Assembly (NCBI GenBank): GCA_966211965.1
Contig: CBIHON010000012.1
Span: 1-64,000 of the forward strand
DNA length: 64,000 nt
Origin: CBIHON01 sp966211965
Lineage (GTDB): Bacteria > Pseudomonadota > Gammaproteobacteria > Burkholderiales > Burkholderiaceae_D
Direction: 5' to 3'
The translations under genes were made by a program, and so were the position numbers. The notes below the pieces were generated by a model. The model ran no database searches and had not been told where the DNA came from. It was given only the letters and a program-made list of their open reading frames with translations. This document shows positions 51,243 to 60,930 of the stretch, one piece after another (position 1 is the stretch's first letter; the number at the start of each line of letters is the position of its first letter).

Positions 51243-52124
51243 ATGGCGGTAATTACTGCAGCGATGGTAGGCGAACTGCGCGCAAAAACCGATGCGCCGA
51301 TGATGGAATGCAAGAAGGCATTGACCGAGGCTGGTGGCGACGCAGTCAAGGCGGAAGAAATCCTGCGCGTCAAATTGGGTAGCAAGGCTTCCAAAGCATC
51401 TTCCCGTATTACCGCAGAGGGTGTGGTCGCAACTTATATCGCCGGTGGCGTGGGTGCCATGGTTGAAGTCAACTGCGAAACCGACTTCGTTACCAAGAAC
51501 GACGATTTCCTGGCGCTGGCAAATAGCTGCGCCAAATTGATCGTCGAAAAGAATCCTGCCGACGTCGCTGCCTTGCTTGCTTTGCCGGTGGATGGCAAGA
51601 CTCTCGATGAGGTGCGTGCAGCACTGATCGGGCGCATTGGCGAAAACATGTCGGTGCGTCGCTTCGTACGCTTTGATACCAAGTCCAAATTGACTTCCTA
51701 TCTGCATGGTACCCGGATCGGCGTCATGGTCGAATTCGATGGTGCTGACGAGCAGGTCGGCAAGGACATCGCGATGCATGTGGCGGCAATGAAGCCGGTT
51801 TCTCTGTCGGCAGACGAAGTTCCTGCGGATTTGATCGAGAAAGAGCGTTCGGTTGCTTCACTGAAAGCAGCGGAATCGGGTAAGCCTGCCGAGATCGTTA
51901 CCAAGATGGTCGAAGGTTCGGTGCAGAAGTTCCTGAAAGAAGTGTCGCTGTTGAATCAGCCCTTCGTCAAGAACGACAAGCAAACCGTTGAGCAAATGCT
52001 CAAAGCAACCAACACTACCGTGAAGTCCTTCACGATGTATATTGTTGGTGAAGGCATTGAGAAAAAGCAGGATGACTTCGCGGCCGAGGTTGCCGCACAA
52101 GTTGCAGCAGCCCAGCAGGCGTAA
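51243..52124 (+). CDS. tsf: Elongation factor Ts
   Basis: A 293-residue nucleotide-exchange factor for EF-Tu, with GGAAGGAG before its ATG. The N-terminal UBA-like domain AMVGELRAKTDAPMMECKKA and the core signature VNCETDFVTKNDDF identify it; the dimerisation domain follows to residue 280. Length is normal. It is separated from rpsB by a terminator and a leader hairpin. Confidence 0.98.
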   Translation: MAVITAAMVGELRAKTDAPMMECKKALTEAGGDAVKAEEILRVKLGSKASKASSRITAEGVVATYIAGGVGAMVEVNCETDFVTKNDDFLALANSCAKLIVEKNPADVAALLALPVDGKTLDEVRAALIGRIGENMSVRRFVRFDTKSKLTSYLHGTRIGVMVEFDGADEQVGKDIAMHVAAMKPVSLSADEVPADLIEKERSVASLKAAESGKPAEIVTKMVEGSVQKFLKEVSLLNQPFVKNDKQTVEQMLKATNTTVKSFTMYIVGEGIEKKQDDFAAEVAAQVAAAQQA

Positions 52125-52134
52125 GCAACACAAG

Positions 52135-52157
52135 CGGGCCGAAAGGCCCGTTTTTTT
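52135..52157 (+). terminator. Rho-independent terminator after tsf
   Basis: CGGGCC (52135-52140), a GAAA tetraloop (52141-52144) and GGCCCG (52145-52150) form a perfect six-pair stem followed by seven T residues (52151-52157). It lies ten bases after the tsf stop and should end the rpsB-tsf transcript. Confidence 0.93.
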
Positions 52158-52280
52158 GGCTGTCCGAATATTTTTCGAGGTCAAAATATATTGCACCCAG
52201 CCGCCGCGCTAGATGTGCGGCTTGAGAGGTGTACGATCAAAATTATTAGCAATCCGGACAAATAACAAGGAGCCTAGTTC

Positions 52281-52997
52281 ATGACAAAACCAGCCTACAA
52301 GCGTGTCCTCCTTAAACTTTCCGGCGAGGCGCTGATGGGGGATGATCCCTACGGCATCAATCGCGCCACCATCGAACGCATGGTGGCGGATGTGTCCGAG
52401 GTGGCGGCGCTGGGTGTGGAGTTGGCGATCGTGATCGGGGGCGGCAATATTTTTCGCGGCGTGGCTCCGGGGGCGCAAGGCATGGATCGTGCCACGGCAG
52501 ACTATATGGGCATGCTGGCGACCGTAATGAATTCGCTCGCGCTGGCCGATGCAATGCGCCAAGTTGGTATTACGGCTCGCGTCATGTCGGCGATCAGTAT
52601 CGAGCAAGTGGTCGAACCTTATGTCCGGCCTAAAGCGCTGCAATACTTGGAAGAAGGAAAGATCGTCGTATTCGCCGCCGGTACCGGCAATCCGTTTTTT
52701 ACCACGGACACGGCTGCGGCTTTGCGTGGTTCCGAGATCGGTGCAGAAATCGTGTTGAAGGCCACCAAGGTCGACGGTGTCTATAGTGCCGACCCCAACA
52801 AGGACCCCGAGGCAACGCGCTATTCGTCCATCAGCTTCGATGAGGCCATCTCGAAGCATCTCCAGGTAATGGACGCGACCGCATTTGCATTGTGCCGTGA
52901 CCAAAAATTGCCGATCAGAGTGTTTTCCATCGTCAAAGCCGGCGCCTTGAAGCGCGTGATTTTGGGTGAAGACGAAGGCACCCTGGTTCACGTATAA
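52281..52997 (+). CDS. pyrH: UMP kinase
   Basis: A 238-residue hexameric UMP kinase with AAGGAG before ATG 52281. It has the amino-acid-kinase opening YKRVLLKLSGEALMGDDPYG, the glycine-rich AIVIGGGNIFRGVAPGAQGM and the late ATKVDGVYSADPNKDPEATR. It converts UMP to UDP. It starts 123 bp after the tsf terminator, so it probably has its own promoter and heads the unit with frr. Confidence 0.97.
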   Translation: MTKPAYKRVLLKLSGEALMGDDPYGINRATIERMVADVSEVAALGVELAIVIGGGNIFRGVAPGAQGMDRATADYMGMLATVMNSLALADAMRQVGITARVMSAISIEQVVEPYVRPKALQYLEEGKIVVFAAGTGNPFFTTDTAAALRGSEIGAEIVLKATKVDGVYSADPNKDPEATRYSSISFDEAISKHLQVMDATAFALCRDQKLPIRVFSIVKAGALKRVILGEDEGTLVHV

Positions 52998-53032
52998 ATC
53001 TGGTTTTACTCGTCGCAATAGAGGAGAGCAGC

Positions 53033-53593
53033 ATGACCGTTGTTGATGTAAAGAAAAACGCCGAACAGAAGATGCAGAAGTCGATCGAGACTTTGAAGGC
53101 GGATCTGGCAAAGGTCCGTACCGGGCGTGCGCATACCGGGATTCTCGATCATGTGATGGTCGAGTATTACGGCAATCCGACCACCCTGACGCAGGTCGCG
53201 AACGTGACCTTGATCGATGCACGTACTATCGGCGTGCAGCCATGGGAAAAGAAAATGATCGCCGTGGTCGAAAAAGCGATCCGCGAGTCCGATCTCGGTT
53301 TGAATCCATCTACGCAAGGCGACATGATTCGCGTACCGACGCCGCCGCTGACCGAAGAGCGCCGTAAGGAAATGGTCAAGCTGGTCAAGAGCGAAGCCGA
53401 AGACGCGAAAATCGCGATTCGCAATATCCGCCGCGATGCCAATGAAGCACTGAAAAAACTGCTCAAGGAAAAGGCCTGCTCCGAAGATGATGAGCGCCGC
53501 GCCCAGGATGACGTGCAAAAGCTGACCGACAAGTTTGTCCTTGAAGTTGACAAGCTGGTTGTAGAAAAAGAAAAAGAAGTTTTGACGGTTTGA
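53033..53593 (+). CDS. frr: Ribosome recycling factor
   Basis: A 186-residue protein that with EF-G splits post-termination ribosomes. GAGGAGAGC precedes ATG 53033. It shows the three-helix-bundle pattern with LAKVRTGRAHTGILDHVMVE, IDARTIGVQPWEKKMI and a charged C-terminal helix. It lies 35 bp after pyrH in one unit. Confidence 0.97.
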   Translation: MTVVDVKKNAEQKMQKSIETLKADLAKVRTGRAHTGILDHVMVEYYGNPTTLTQVANVTLIDARTIGVQPWEKKMIAVVEKAIRESDLGLNPSTQGDMIRVPTPPLTEERRKEMVKLVKSEAEDAKIAIRNIRRDANEALKKLLKEKACSEDDERRAQDDVQKLTDKFVLEVDKLVVEKEKEVLTV

Positions 53594-53651
53594 GCTTTGT
53601 CTCGACCATCTTTACGTCCTGGTACTCCTCCATTTTGGGCATAGTCCTTAC

Positions 53652-54410
53652 ATGACTTCTTCCAGTTCGACGCAAGCGATACCGGAGGTAGCAACGGTAC
53701 CGCGCCACATTGCCATCATCATGGATGGTAACGGACGCTGGGCGACTCAGCGTTTTCTGCCGCGCGTAGCCGGCCACGTAAAAGGTGTAGAGGCGGTGCG
53801 CGGTATCGTCGAGGCCTGTGCTTTGCGCGGGGTCGAGTACCTGACCCTGTTTGCTTTCAGTTCGGAGAACTGGCGCCGTCCGGCCGAGGAAGTGTCCTTG
53901 CTGATGCGCCTGTTCGTCACCGCGTTGGAACGCGAAGTGGCGAAAATGCATGCGAATAACATTCGCCTTAAAGTGGTCGGCGATTTGGCTCGCTTCGATG
54001 CCAAATTGCAGGCAAAGATCGCTGAAGCTGAACGAAGAACAGCAAATAATGCACGCCTGACCGTTACTATTTGCGCAAACTACGGTGGTCGCTGGGATAT
54101 CATGCAGGCGATCGATAAAATGGTGGCTGCACATCCCGGCGCAAGCGGCTTTTCCGAGGATCAGCTTGTGCAGCATTTGGCGTTGGCGTATGCGCCGGAA
54201 CCGGATCTCTTCATCCGTACCGGCGGCGAAGAACGCATTTCCAATTTCCTGCTCTGGCAACTTGCCTATACCGAGCTGTATTTCACTGAAACCTATTGGC
54301 CCGATTTCGATGCGGCAGCCTTGGATTCGGCCATTATTTCCTATCAAAAAAGAGAGCGCCGCTTTGGACGTACCAGCGAGCAGTTGATCGAGCAGAAAAA
54401 GGCGTCCTGA
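53652..54410 (+). CDS. uppS: Isoprenyl transferase (undecaprenyl diphosphate synthase)
   Basis: A 252-residue cis-prenyltransferase that builds the C55 lipid carrier for peptidoglycan and O-antigen synthesis. It has the phosphate-binding start HIAIIMDGNGRWATQRFLPR with its catalytic Asp, then LTLFAFSSENWRRPAEEVSL, and the late DLFIRTGGEERISNFLLWQL. It lies 58 bp after frr and one base before cdsA. Confidence 0.97.
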   Translation: MTSSSSTQAIPEVATVPRHIAIIMDGNGRWATQRFLPRVAGHVKGVEAVRGIVEACALRGVEYLTLFAFSSENWRRPAEEVSLLMRLFVTALEREVAKMHANNIRLKVVGDLARFDAKLQAKIAEAERRTANNARLTVTICANYGGRWDIMQAIDKMVAAHPGASGFSEDQLVQHLALAYAPEPDLFIRTGGEERISNFLLWQLAYTELYFTETYWPDFDAAALDSAIISYQKRERRFGRTSEQLIEQKKAS

Positions 54411-54411
54411 C

Positions 54412-55230
54412 ATGCTAAAAACACGTGTCATCACGGCCTTGGTATTGATGGCCTTATTGCTGGCACTTCTTTTCTTCAATTCTTTCACTGCATTCGCATT
54501 GGTTGCCGCAGTTTTTTTTGCCGCTGCGGCCTGGGAGAGCTTGCGCTTGTTTAAAAGCGGACATCCAATGATCGGTGCAGCGATTTGGACCGCCGCCTTT
54601 TGCTTCATCGTGTTTGGCGCTCACCGGTTCGAGCCAAAAGTGCTGTTCGGTTTATGCGTCGCAATCTGGGCGCTGCGTTTGGCCCCTTCGCTGGCGATCG
54701 GATTGCCCTCTCCGGATGGGTACGGCAACCGGCTTTTGACCGGCATATATGGAGTCGCGATTCTCGGCTGTTTCATGGCAATCGTGGCCTTGTTCAAACA
54801 TTCCGCGCTTTACCTGTTTTCGGTAATGGCGATCGTGTGGATTGCCGATATCGGCGCTTATTTTTCCGGCAAGGCGTTTGGCAAGCATAAGCTCGCACCG
54901 TCCATTTCCCCCGGCAAATCCTGGGAAGGCGCAATCGGCGGCTGGCTTGCCGTCCTCGCGCTTGCTGCCGCCAGCACGACGGTTCCTGTATTGGACGATA
55001 CCTTTGCTGTCAAGTTGCGTGCGCATTGGGGTTGGGGTGGATTTTTGGCGGCGATGACACTGATGGTCGCGGCCAGCATCGTTGGCGATCTGTTTGAATC
55101 GCAGCTCAAGCGGCGTGCAGGGATGAAGGACAGCAGTAATTTGCTTCCTGGCCATGGTGGAGTGCTGGATCGTATTGATGCCTTGATTCCAACCTTGCCC
55201 CTGGCCATGCTTTTTGACTTCTGGCTGTAG
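54412..55230 (+). CDS. cdsA: Phosphatidate cytidylyltransferase
   Basis: A 272-residue integral membrane enzyme with about seven or eight helices that makes CDP-diacylglycerol from phosphatidate and CTP. The C-terminal family signature shows as GDLFESQLKRRAGMKDSSNL followed by LPGHGGVLDRIDAL, and a midregion ADIGAYFSGKAFGKHKLAPS precedes SPGKSWEGAIGG. It begins one base after the uppS stop and is followed by dxr. Confidence 0.95.
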   Translation: MLKTRVITALVLMALLLALLFFNSFTAFALVAAVFFAAAAWESLRLFKSGHPMIGAAIWTAAFCFIVFGAHRFEPKVLFGLCVAIWALRLAPSLAIGLPSPDGYGNRLLTGIYGVAILGCFMAIVALFKHSALYLFSVMAIVWIADIGAYFSGKAFGKHKLAPSISPGKSWEGAIGGWLAVLALAAASTTVPVLDDTFAVKLRAHWGWGGFLAAMTLMVAASIVGDLFESQLKRRAGMKDSSNLLPGHGGVLDRIDALIPTLPLAMLFDFWL

Positions 55231-55237
55231 GGTAAGC

Positions 55238-56410
55238 ATGCAATCCGTTACGATACTTGGCGCTACTGGTTCGATCGGCGTTTCCACACTGGATGTGCTG
55301 GCGCGCCATCCGGATCGCTATCGTGTATATGCTTTGACCGCGCATAGCCGAATCGAGGAACTGGCCGCGCAATGCGAGCAATTTTCCCCGCAAGTTGCGG
55401 TCACCGGTTCCGCTGATGCTGCGCAAAAGCTGACTCGTCTTTTACGCCAAAAAAAATTGAAGATCGAGGTCGAATACGGTGAGGCCGCGCTTTGTGCGGT
55501 CGCACGCGCACCCGGTTGCGATGCCGTGATGGCGGCGATTGTCGGTGCCGCAGGCTTGGCGCCCACTTTGGCTGCAGCACGTGCAGGGAAAAAAGTGCTG
55601 TTGGCAAACAAGGAAGCACTGGTAATGTCGGGCCGCCTATTCATGGATGCGGTGGCTGCGAACGGCGCAACGCTATTGCCGATCGACAGCGAGCATAATG
55701 CTATTTTCCAATGCCTGCCTAATGCATACCAACGCGTGCCGAATGCACATGGAATCGCCAAGATTCTTTTGACCGCGTCGGGCGGACCATTTTTGAAAAG
55801 GGCAGTCAACACTCTCGATACCGTGACGCCGGAAGAGGCAGTCGCGCATCCAAACTGGGTAATGGGCCGAAAAATTTCGGTCGACTCGGCGACGATGATG
55901 AACAAAGGGCTGGAAGTGATCGAAGCGCACTGGTTGTTCGGCGCGCCTGCCGAGCAGATCGAGGTGGTGATTCACCCGCAGAGTGTGATCCATTCGATGG
56001 TGTCCTATGTCGACGGTTCGGTGCTGGCGCAATTGGGGAATCCCGATATGCGCACGCCGATCGCCCATGCCTTGGCATTCCCTGAACGCATGACGTCCGG
56101 TGTGGCCGGGATTGACTTGACGAAGATCGGACAACTGGTTTTCGAGCAAGCAGACTTCGAACGATTTCCTTGCCTCAAACTGGCGTATGATGCACTTAGA
56201 GCAGGCGGCACAGCACCGGCAATATTGAACGCAGCCAATGAAATTGCCGTCCAAGCTTTCCTCGAAGGGCAAATCGGGTTTCGCATGATCGATCAACTGA
56301 TTGCTCGGGTAATGGCAACCTTGCCGCATGGTGAAGTGCACGATATCGAGGCCTTGATCGAGCAGGACAGGATTGCTCGTGGACTTACTCATTCATTCAT
56401 ACACGCATGA
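55238..56410 (+). CDS. dxr: 1-Deoxy-D-xylulose 5-phosphate reductoisomerase
   Basis: A 390-residue NADPH enzyme of the MEP isoprenoid pathway. ATG 55238, eight bases after the cdsA stop, gives the family start SVTILGATGSIGVSTLDVLA. Active-site regions are LLANKEALVMSGRLFMDAV, PIDSEHNAIFQ, LTASGGPFLKR and ATMMNKGLEVIEAHWLFGAP. The product feeds uppS substrate supply. Its stop overlaps the rseP start (ATGA). Confidence 0.97.
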   Translation: MQSVTILGATGSIGVSTLDVLARHPDRYRVYALTAHSRIEELAAQCEQFSPQVAVTGSADAAQKLTRLLRQKKLKIEVEYGEAALCAVARAPGCDAVMAAIVGAAGLAPTLAAARAGKKVLLANKEALVMSGRLFMDAVAANGATLLPIDSEHNAIFQCLPNAYQRVPNAHGIAKILLTASGGPFLKRAVNTLDTVTPEEAVAHPNWVMGRKISVDSATMMNKGLEVIEAHWLFGAPAEQIEVVIHPQSVIHSMVSYVDGSVLAQLGNPDMRTPIAHALAFPERMTSGVAGIDLTKIGQLVFEQADFERFPCLKLAYDALRAGGTAPAILNAANEIAVQAFLEGQIGFRMIDQLIARVMATLPHGEVHDIEALIEQDRIARGLTHSFIHA

Positions 56411-57777
56411 ACTGGCTTGTAACACCCGTCGCGTTTTTCGTCGTGATCGGTATCCTGGTAACCTTCCATGAACTCGGGCATTACTGGGTCGCACGCTTGT
56501 GTGGGGTCAAAGTGTTGCGCTTCTCGATTGGCATGGGAAAAATCATATTTTCGCGCCGCTTGGGGGCTGATAAAACCGAGTGGGCGATTTCCATTTTGCC
56601 TTTTGGCGGCTATGTCAAGATGCTTGACGTGCGCGAGCAAGATACCGGCGAGAAGCTGTCTCCGGAAGAGCTCAAAAGAGAATATACGCATCAATCTGTG
56701 TGGCGCCGCATTGCCATCGTTGCCGCCGGACCGATCGCCAATTTCCTGTTGGCGATTGCGATCTTTACCGGCCTGTACATCAATGGTATTCCCGAGCCGA
56801 TACCCAAGTTGCGTGCGGTTGCCGAGCAATCCGCCGCCTATCAGGCAGGTTTGCGTGGCGGCGAACTGATTACCGCGATTAATGGCGAGCCGGTCCGGAT
56901 CTGGTCTGATTTGCGTTGGAAGCTGTTGCAACTGGCGCTTGAAAAAATGCCTGCGCGGCTCGATGTCCAGAAACCCAATCCCGGCCCCTCCGGCGGCACC
57001 TTGCTCGATACCGTGAGCTTGGAACTGGACGGTTTGTCCACCAAGGATCTGGAAGGAGATTTCCTCCACAAGCTGGGCATGGACTTGGCGCGTCCCAAGG
57101 CGATACTCGGAAAAATCATGCCTGACGGCCCTGCCATGCAAGCGGGCTTGCGTAGCGGCGACACCATAATGGAAGTCAATGGAGTGCCGATAGCCGATGG
57201 TCTGGCATTCGTCGAACTGGTGCGTGCCTCGCCCGGCAAGCCACTGCAGATTACCGGCTTGCGCGACCAGCAGGAATTCCGCTCGACGGTGACGCCGGTC
57301 GCGCAAGAAAAAGATGGTCAGATCTTCGGCCGCATTCAAGTGGAAGTACCCTTGGCGCCGGAAATGACCATTGCCAGCGAAGCGCCATTGACAGCCTTGC
57401 GCAAGGCAGTAACACGCACTTGGGACACCAGTGTCATGACTCTGAAAATGTTGGGGAAAATGATCATCGGCGAGGTGTCCTGGAAAAATATTACCGGTCC
57501 GATCACCATTGCCGATTACGCAGGACAGACGGCACGCGTTGGCGCAATCAGTTTTTTCAGCTTCATCGCCTTCATCAGCATCAGCATTGGTGTGATGAAC
57601 CTGCTTCCCATCCCGGTTTTGGACGGGGGGCTTTTGCTGTATTATTCGCTGGAAGTTTTGACCGGGCGCACTGTTTCCGAACGGTTCGGAGAAATTGCAC
57701 AGCGCGCCGGTTTGGGCCTCCTGATGACCTTGATGGTAGTCGCAGTCTTCAATGATATTGCCCGCCTCTTTTCCTGA
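56407..57777 (+). CDS. rseP: Site-2 intramembrane metalloprotease RseP
   Basis: A 456-residue inner-membrane zinc protease. The first helix carries HExxH (TFHELGHYWVARLCGVKVL), two periplasmic PDZ domains lie at about 110-195 and 215-300, and the C-terminal membrane part has NLLPIPVLDGG with the third zinc ligand Asp. It cleaves anti-sigma factors such as RseA and clears signal-peptide remnants. It is coupled to dxr and lies 63 bp before bamA, so envelope stress control and outer-membrane assembly are neighbours. Confidence 0.96.
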   Translation: MNWLVTPVAFFVVIGILVTFHELGHYWVARLCGVKVLRFSIGMGKIIFSRRLGADKTEWAISILPFGGYVKMLDVREQDTGEKLSPEELKREYTHQSVWRRIAIVAAGPIANFLLAIAIFTGLYINGIPEPIPKLRAVAEQSAAYQAGLRGGELITAINGEPVRIWSDLRWKLLQLALEKMPARLDVQKPNPGPSGGTLLDTVSLELDGLSTKDLEGDFLHKLGMDLARPKAILGKIMPDGPAMQAGLRSGDTIMEVNGVPIADGLAFVELVRASPGKPLQITGLRDQQEFRSTVTPVAQEKDGQIFGRIQVEVPLAPEMTIASEAPLTALRKAVTRTWDTSVMTLKMLGKMIIGEVSWKNITGPITIADYAGQTARVGAISFFSFIAFISISIGVMNLLPIPVLDGGLLLYYSLEVLTGRTVSERFGEIAQRAGLGLLMTLMVVAVFNDIARLFS

Positions 57778-57840
57778 AATCTTTGCGATATCGTCCTTGC
57801 GAACCGTCTGACAAGAACATTAAAAAATAACCGATAGCCA

Positions 57841-60183
57841 ATGAAATTACATTCCGAGCGCGTTTCCCTGCCCATTTTTCCCCGTCGTATTCTTGCCATC
57901 GCAGCGTTTGCCCTATGTTCCGGCCAAGCCTTGGCGGTTGCGCCTTTTACGGTGAGAGATATCCGGGTCGAAGGTATTCAGCGCACCGAGGCTGGAACCG
58001 TATTCAGCTATTTGCCGGTTCGCGTCGGCGAAACCTATACCGATGAAAAAGGAACGGCGGCGATCAAGGCCTTGTACGCAACAGGCTTTTTCAAGGACGT
58101 GCGGGTGGAAGTCGAAGGCGACGTGCTGGTCGTGATGGTGGAAGAGCGTCCCGCAATCGCCGGGGTTGAATTTACCGGCACCAAGGAGTTTGAAAAAGAT
58201 GCGCTGGTCAAGGCCTTGAAAGAAATCGGTCTGGCGGAATCGCGGATTTTCGACAAGGCCTTGGTCGACAAGGCGGAGCAGGAACTCAAGCGGCAGTACC
58301 TTTCGCGCGGCTTGTACGGCGTGCAAATTACCACGACGATTACGCCGATCGAGCGTAACCGGGTAACGGTCAATTTTGCGGTGGATGAGGGGGAGGTTTC
58401 CCGTATCAAGCAAATCAATATCGTCGGCAACAAGGCGTTCAAGGACAGCGAGCTTCGAGACTTGTTAAGTCTCTCGACGCCTGGTTGGTTCACTTGGTAC
58501 ACCAAGGCTGATCAATATTCGAAACAAAAGTTGACTGGCGATATTGAAACGCTGAAGTCTTTTTACCTGAATCACGGGTATCTGGAATTGCAAATCGAGT
58601 CGACTCAGGTCTCGATCACTCCTGATAAAAAGGACATCTACATTACCATCAACATCAACGAAGGCGAGAAGTACACCGTGTCTGGCGTCAAGCTCGAAGG
58701 CGAAATGTTCGGTCGCGAGGAAGAGCTCAAGTCGCTGGTGCAACTGAAAGCCGGTGACGTGTATTCCGGCGAAAAGTTGGCCGAGAGTGTCAAGAAAATT
58801 TCAGAACGGATGGGTAATTTCGGCTATGCATTTGCCAACGTCAATGCCAATCCCGAAATCAACCGGGAGAAAAAGGAAGTCGCATTTACGGTATTGATTG
58901 ATCCGGGCAAGCGCGTATATGTGCGGCGTATCAATGTGGTGGGCAACAGCAAGACGCGTGATGAAGTCGTACGGCGCGAATTGCGGCAATTCGAAGACTC
59001 CTGGTATGACGGCGAAAAGATCAAGCTTTCACGCGATCGCGTTGATCGTCTAGGGTATTTCAAAGAGGTGAACATCGAGACCCCGGAAGTGCCGGGCAGT
59101 GTCGATCAGGTCGACATCAACATGGCCGTGGTCGAAAAGCCGACTGGCAATATCCTGCTCGGCGCCGGTTTTTCCAGCAGTGAAAAGCTGACTTTTACCG
59201 GGTCGATTCAGCAAACCAATGCCTTCGGCAGCGGCAATACGCTGGGACTGGACTTGAATACCAGCCAACTGAACCGTACCATCGCGGTCTCTCAGACCAA
59301 TCCGTATTTCACAGATGATGGTGTCAGCCGCAGCTATGAAGTGTTTTACCGCACGACGCGCCCGCCGCTCGTTAACACCGGTGATTACGCGGTGAAAACG
59401 GCCGGAGCCAATATCAAGTTCGGTGTGCCGTTTTCGGAACTGGACACGATCTACTTTGGCGCCGGCGTCGAAAGAACCAAGGTCGAAACCTACAACACCA
59501 ATGATCCGAACCACCCGAACAGCCCTCAATTGTATTTGACGTATGCGTCCAATTTCGGCGATGGCATCGTTGCGACTACGACCAGCTTTCCCTTAACTGC
59601 GGCGTGGCAGCGCGATAGCCGGGATAGTGCCTTGACTCCTTCTGTAGGCCGCTATCAGCGCGTCAATCTGGAAGTTGCGCCGGCCGGCAGTCTGCGCTAT
59701 TACCGTGCGATATACCAGCATCAATATTTCCAGCCGCTGTTCAGAACCATCACCCTGGCCTTGAACGGCGAATTCGATTACGGCAAAGGGCTCGGCGGCA
59801 AACCTTACCCAGTCTTTAAAAATTTCTATGCCGGCGGTATTGGATCGGTGCGGGGATTTGACACATCATCGCTCGGTCCGCGCGCCACCAATGGCGATCC
59901 CCTCGGTGGTACCTCGCGGATCATTGCAAATGCCGAATTGCAGTTTCCATTTCCTGGTTCAGGCAGTGATCGCAGCTTACGCTGGTTCACCTTCTTTGAC
60001 GCGGGTAACGTCTATGCTGAAGGCGATAAGGTCAAGCTGTCGGAGTTGCGTTATTCCGCCGGTTTGGGCATCAGCTGGATTTCGCCGATCGGTCCGCTCA
60101 AGCTGAGCTATGGCACGCCTTTGAATGCCAAGGCCGATGACAAGAAACAGCGTTTCCAGTTTCAATTGGGCACCGGTTTCTGA
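57841..60183 (+). CDS. bamA: Outer-membrane protein assembly factor BamA
   Basis: A 780-residue precursor with a signal peptide (cleavage near GQALA/VAP). Five POTRA domains cover about 35-430 (the first begins FTVRDIRVEGIQRTEAGTVF), then a 16-strand barrel with the VRGF motif in GGIGSVRGFDTSSLGPR (strand-connecting loop 6) and an aromatic terminus QFQLGTGF. It inserts beta-barrel proteins, such as the porin encoded in this window, into the outer membrane. It is followed by skp, the periplasmic chaperone gene. Confidence 0.97.
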   Translation: MKLHSERVSLPIFPRRILAIAAFALCSGQALAVAPFTVRDIRVEGIQRTEAGTVFSYLPVRVGETYTDEKGTAAIKALYATGFFKDVRVEVEGDVLVVMVEERPAIAGVEFTGTKEFEKDALVKALKEIGLAESRIFDKALVDKAEQELKRQYLSRGLYGVQITTTITPIERNRVTVNFAVDEGEVSRIKQINIVGNKAFKDSELRDLLSLSTPGWFTWYTKADQYSKQKLTGDIETLKSFYLNHGYLELQIESTQVSITPDKKDIYITININEGEKYTVSGVKLEGEMFGREEELKSLVQLKAGDVYSGEKLAESVKKISERMGNFGYAFANVNANPEINREKKEVAFTVLIDPGKRVYVRRINVVGNSKTRDEVVRRELRQFEDSWYDGEKIKLSRDRVDRLGYFKEVNIETPEVPGSVDQVDINMAVVEKPTGNILLGAGFSSSEKLTFTGSIQQTNAFGSGNTLGLDLNTSQLNRTIAVSQTNPYFTDDGVSRSYEVFYRTTRPPLVNTGDYAVKTAGANIKFGVPFSELDTIYFGAGVERTKVETYNTNDPNHPNSPQLYLTYASNFGDGIVATTTSFPLTAAWQRDSRDSALTPSVGRYQRVNLEVAPAGSLRYYRAIYQHQYFQPLFRTITLALNGEFDYGKGLGGKPYPVFKNFYAGGIGSVRGFDTSSLGPRATNGDPLGGTSRIIANAELQFPFPGSGSDRSLRWFTFFDAGNVYAEGDKVKLSELRYSAGLGISWISPIGPLKLSYGTPLNAKADDKKQRFQFQLGTGF

Positions 60184-60310
60184 TTTCCGGACACTTGGTG
60201 GCATAATAGCCGTTTAATAAGGACCCAGGCAAATCCATTGTGCAGGCTAAAGCCGGAGCCACAGAATGGCGAGCAGGTCCGAAGAGCAATTTGAATCGCG
60301 GAGAATAACC

Positions 60311-60826
60311 TTGAAGTCGCAAATAAAATCATCAGTATTGTCCAAGTGTGCAGTCTTGTTGGCGGCATCGTTATTGTCGATTGCCGTTCATGCTCAGGAA
60401 ACGAAAATCGGTTTTGTCAGCACTGAACGGATTTTCCGTGAGGCGACACCTGCCAAGGCGGCACAAGTAAAGATCGAGCAAGAATTTTCCAAGCGGGAAA
60501 AAGATTTGCAAGATCTCGCTGCTCGCATTAAAACCATGTCGGAGAAGCTCGATAAAGAAGCGACCGTATTATCCGAGTCGGATCGCGGCAAACGTCAGCG
60601 CGACTTGACCGACCTGGACAAGGACTTTCAGCGCAAGCAGCGTGAATTCCGTGAGGACTTGAACCAGCGGCGCAACGAGGAGCTTGCCATTGTGCTCGAG
60701 CGCACCAACAAGGTCATCAAGCAAATCGCCGAGGCGGAAAAATACGACATCGTATTTCAGGAGGCGGTCTATATCAGCCCGCGCATCGACATCACTGACA
60801 AGGTGTTGAAGGCGCTCAACAAATAA
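60311..60826 (+). CDS. skp: Periplasmic chaperone Skp/OmpH
   Basis: A 171-residue precursor if started at TTG 60311, which has GGAGA at 60300-60304 with six-base spacing and gives a compact signal peptide (cleavage near VHAQ/ETK). An ATG at 60266 also has GGAG with seven-base spacing but would add 15 residues, some acidic, before the signal. The mature protein starts KIGFVSTERIFREA and is mainly charged helices (about 60-140), as in the tentacles of trimeric Skp. It carries unfolded outer-membrane proteins to BamA. Confidence 0.88.
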   Translation: MKSQIKSSVLSKCAVLLAASLLSIAVHAQETKIGFVSTERIFREATPAKAAQVKIEQEFSKREKDLQDLAARIKTMSEKLDKEATVLSESDRGKRQRDLTDLDKDFQRKQREFREDLNQRRNEELAIVLERTNKVIKQIAEAEKYDIVFQEAVYISPRIDITDKVLKALNK

Positions 60827-60930
60827 CATTCCCAGCCGCTTGAAAATGGCGTTTCTTCAAGCGGAAGAAAGGGTGCTTGGCGCATACGCGCCTTATGCAT
60901 TTTGTTTCACAATGCACTGAAAGGGCCACA

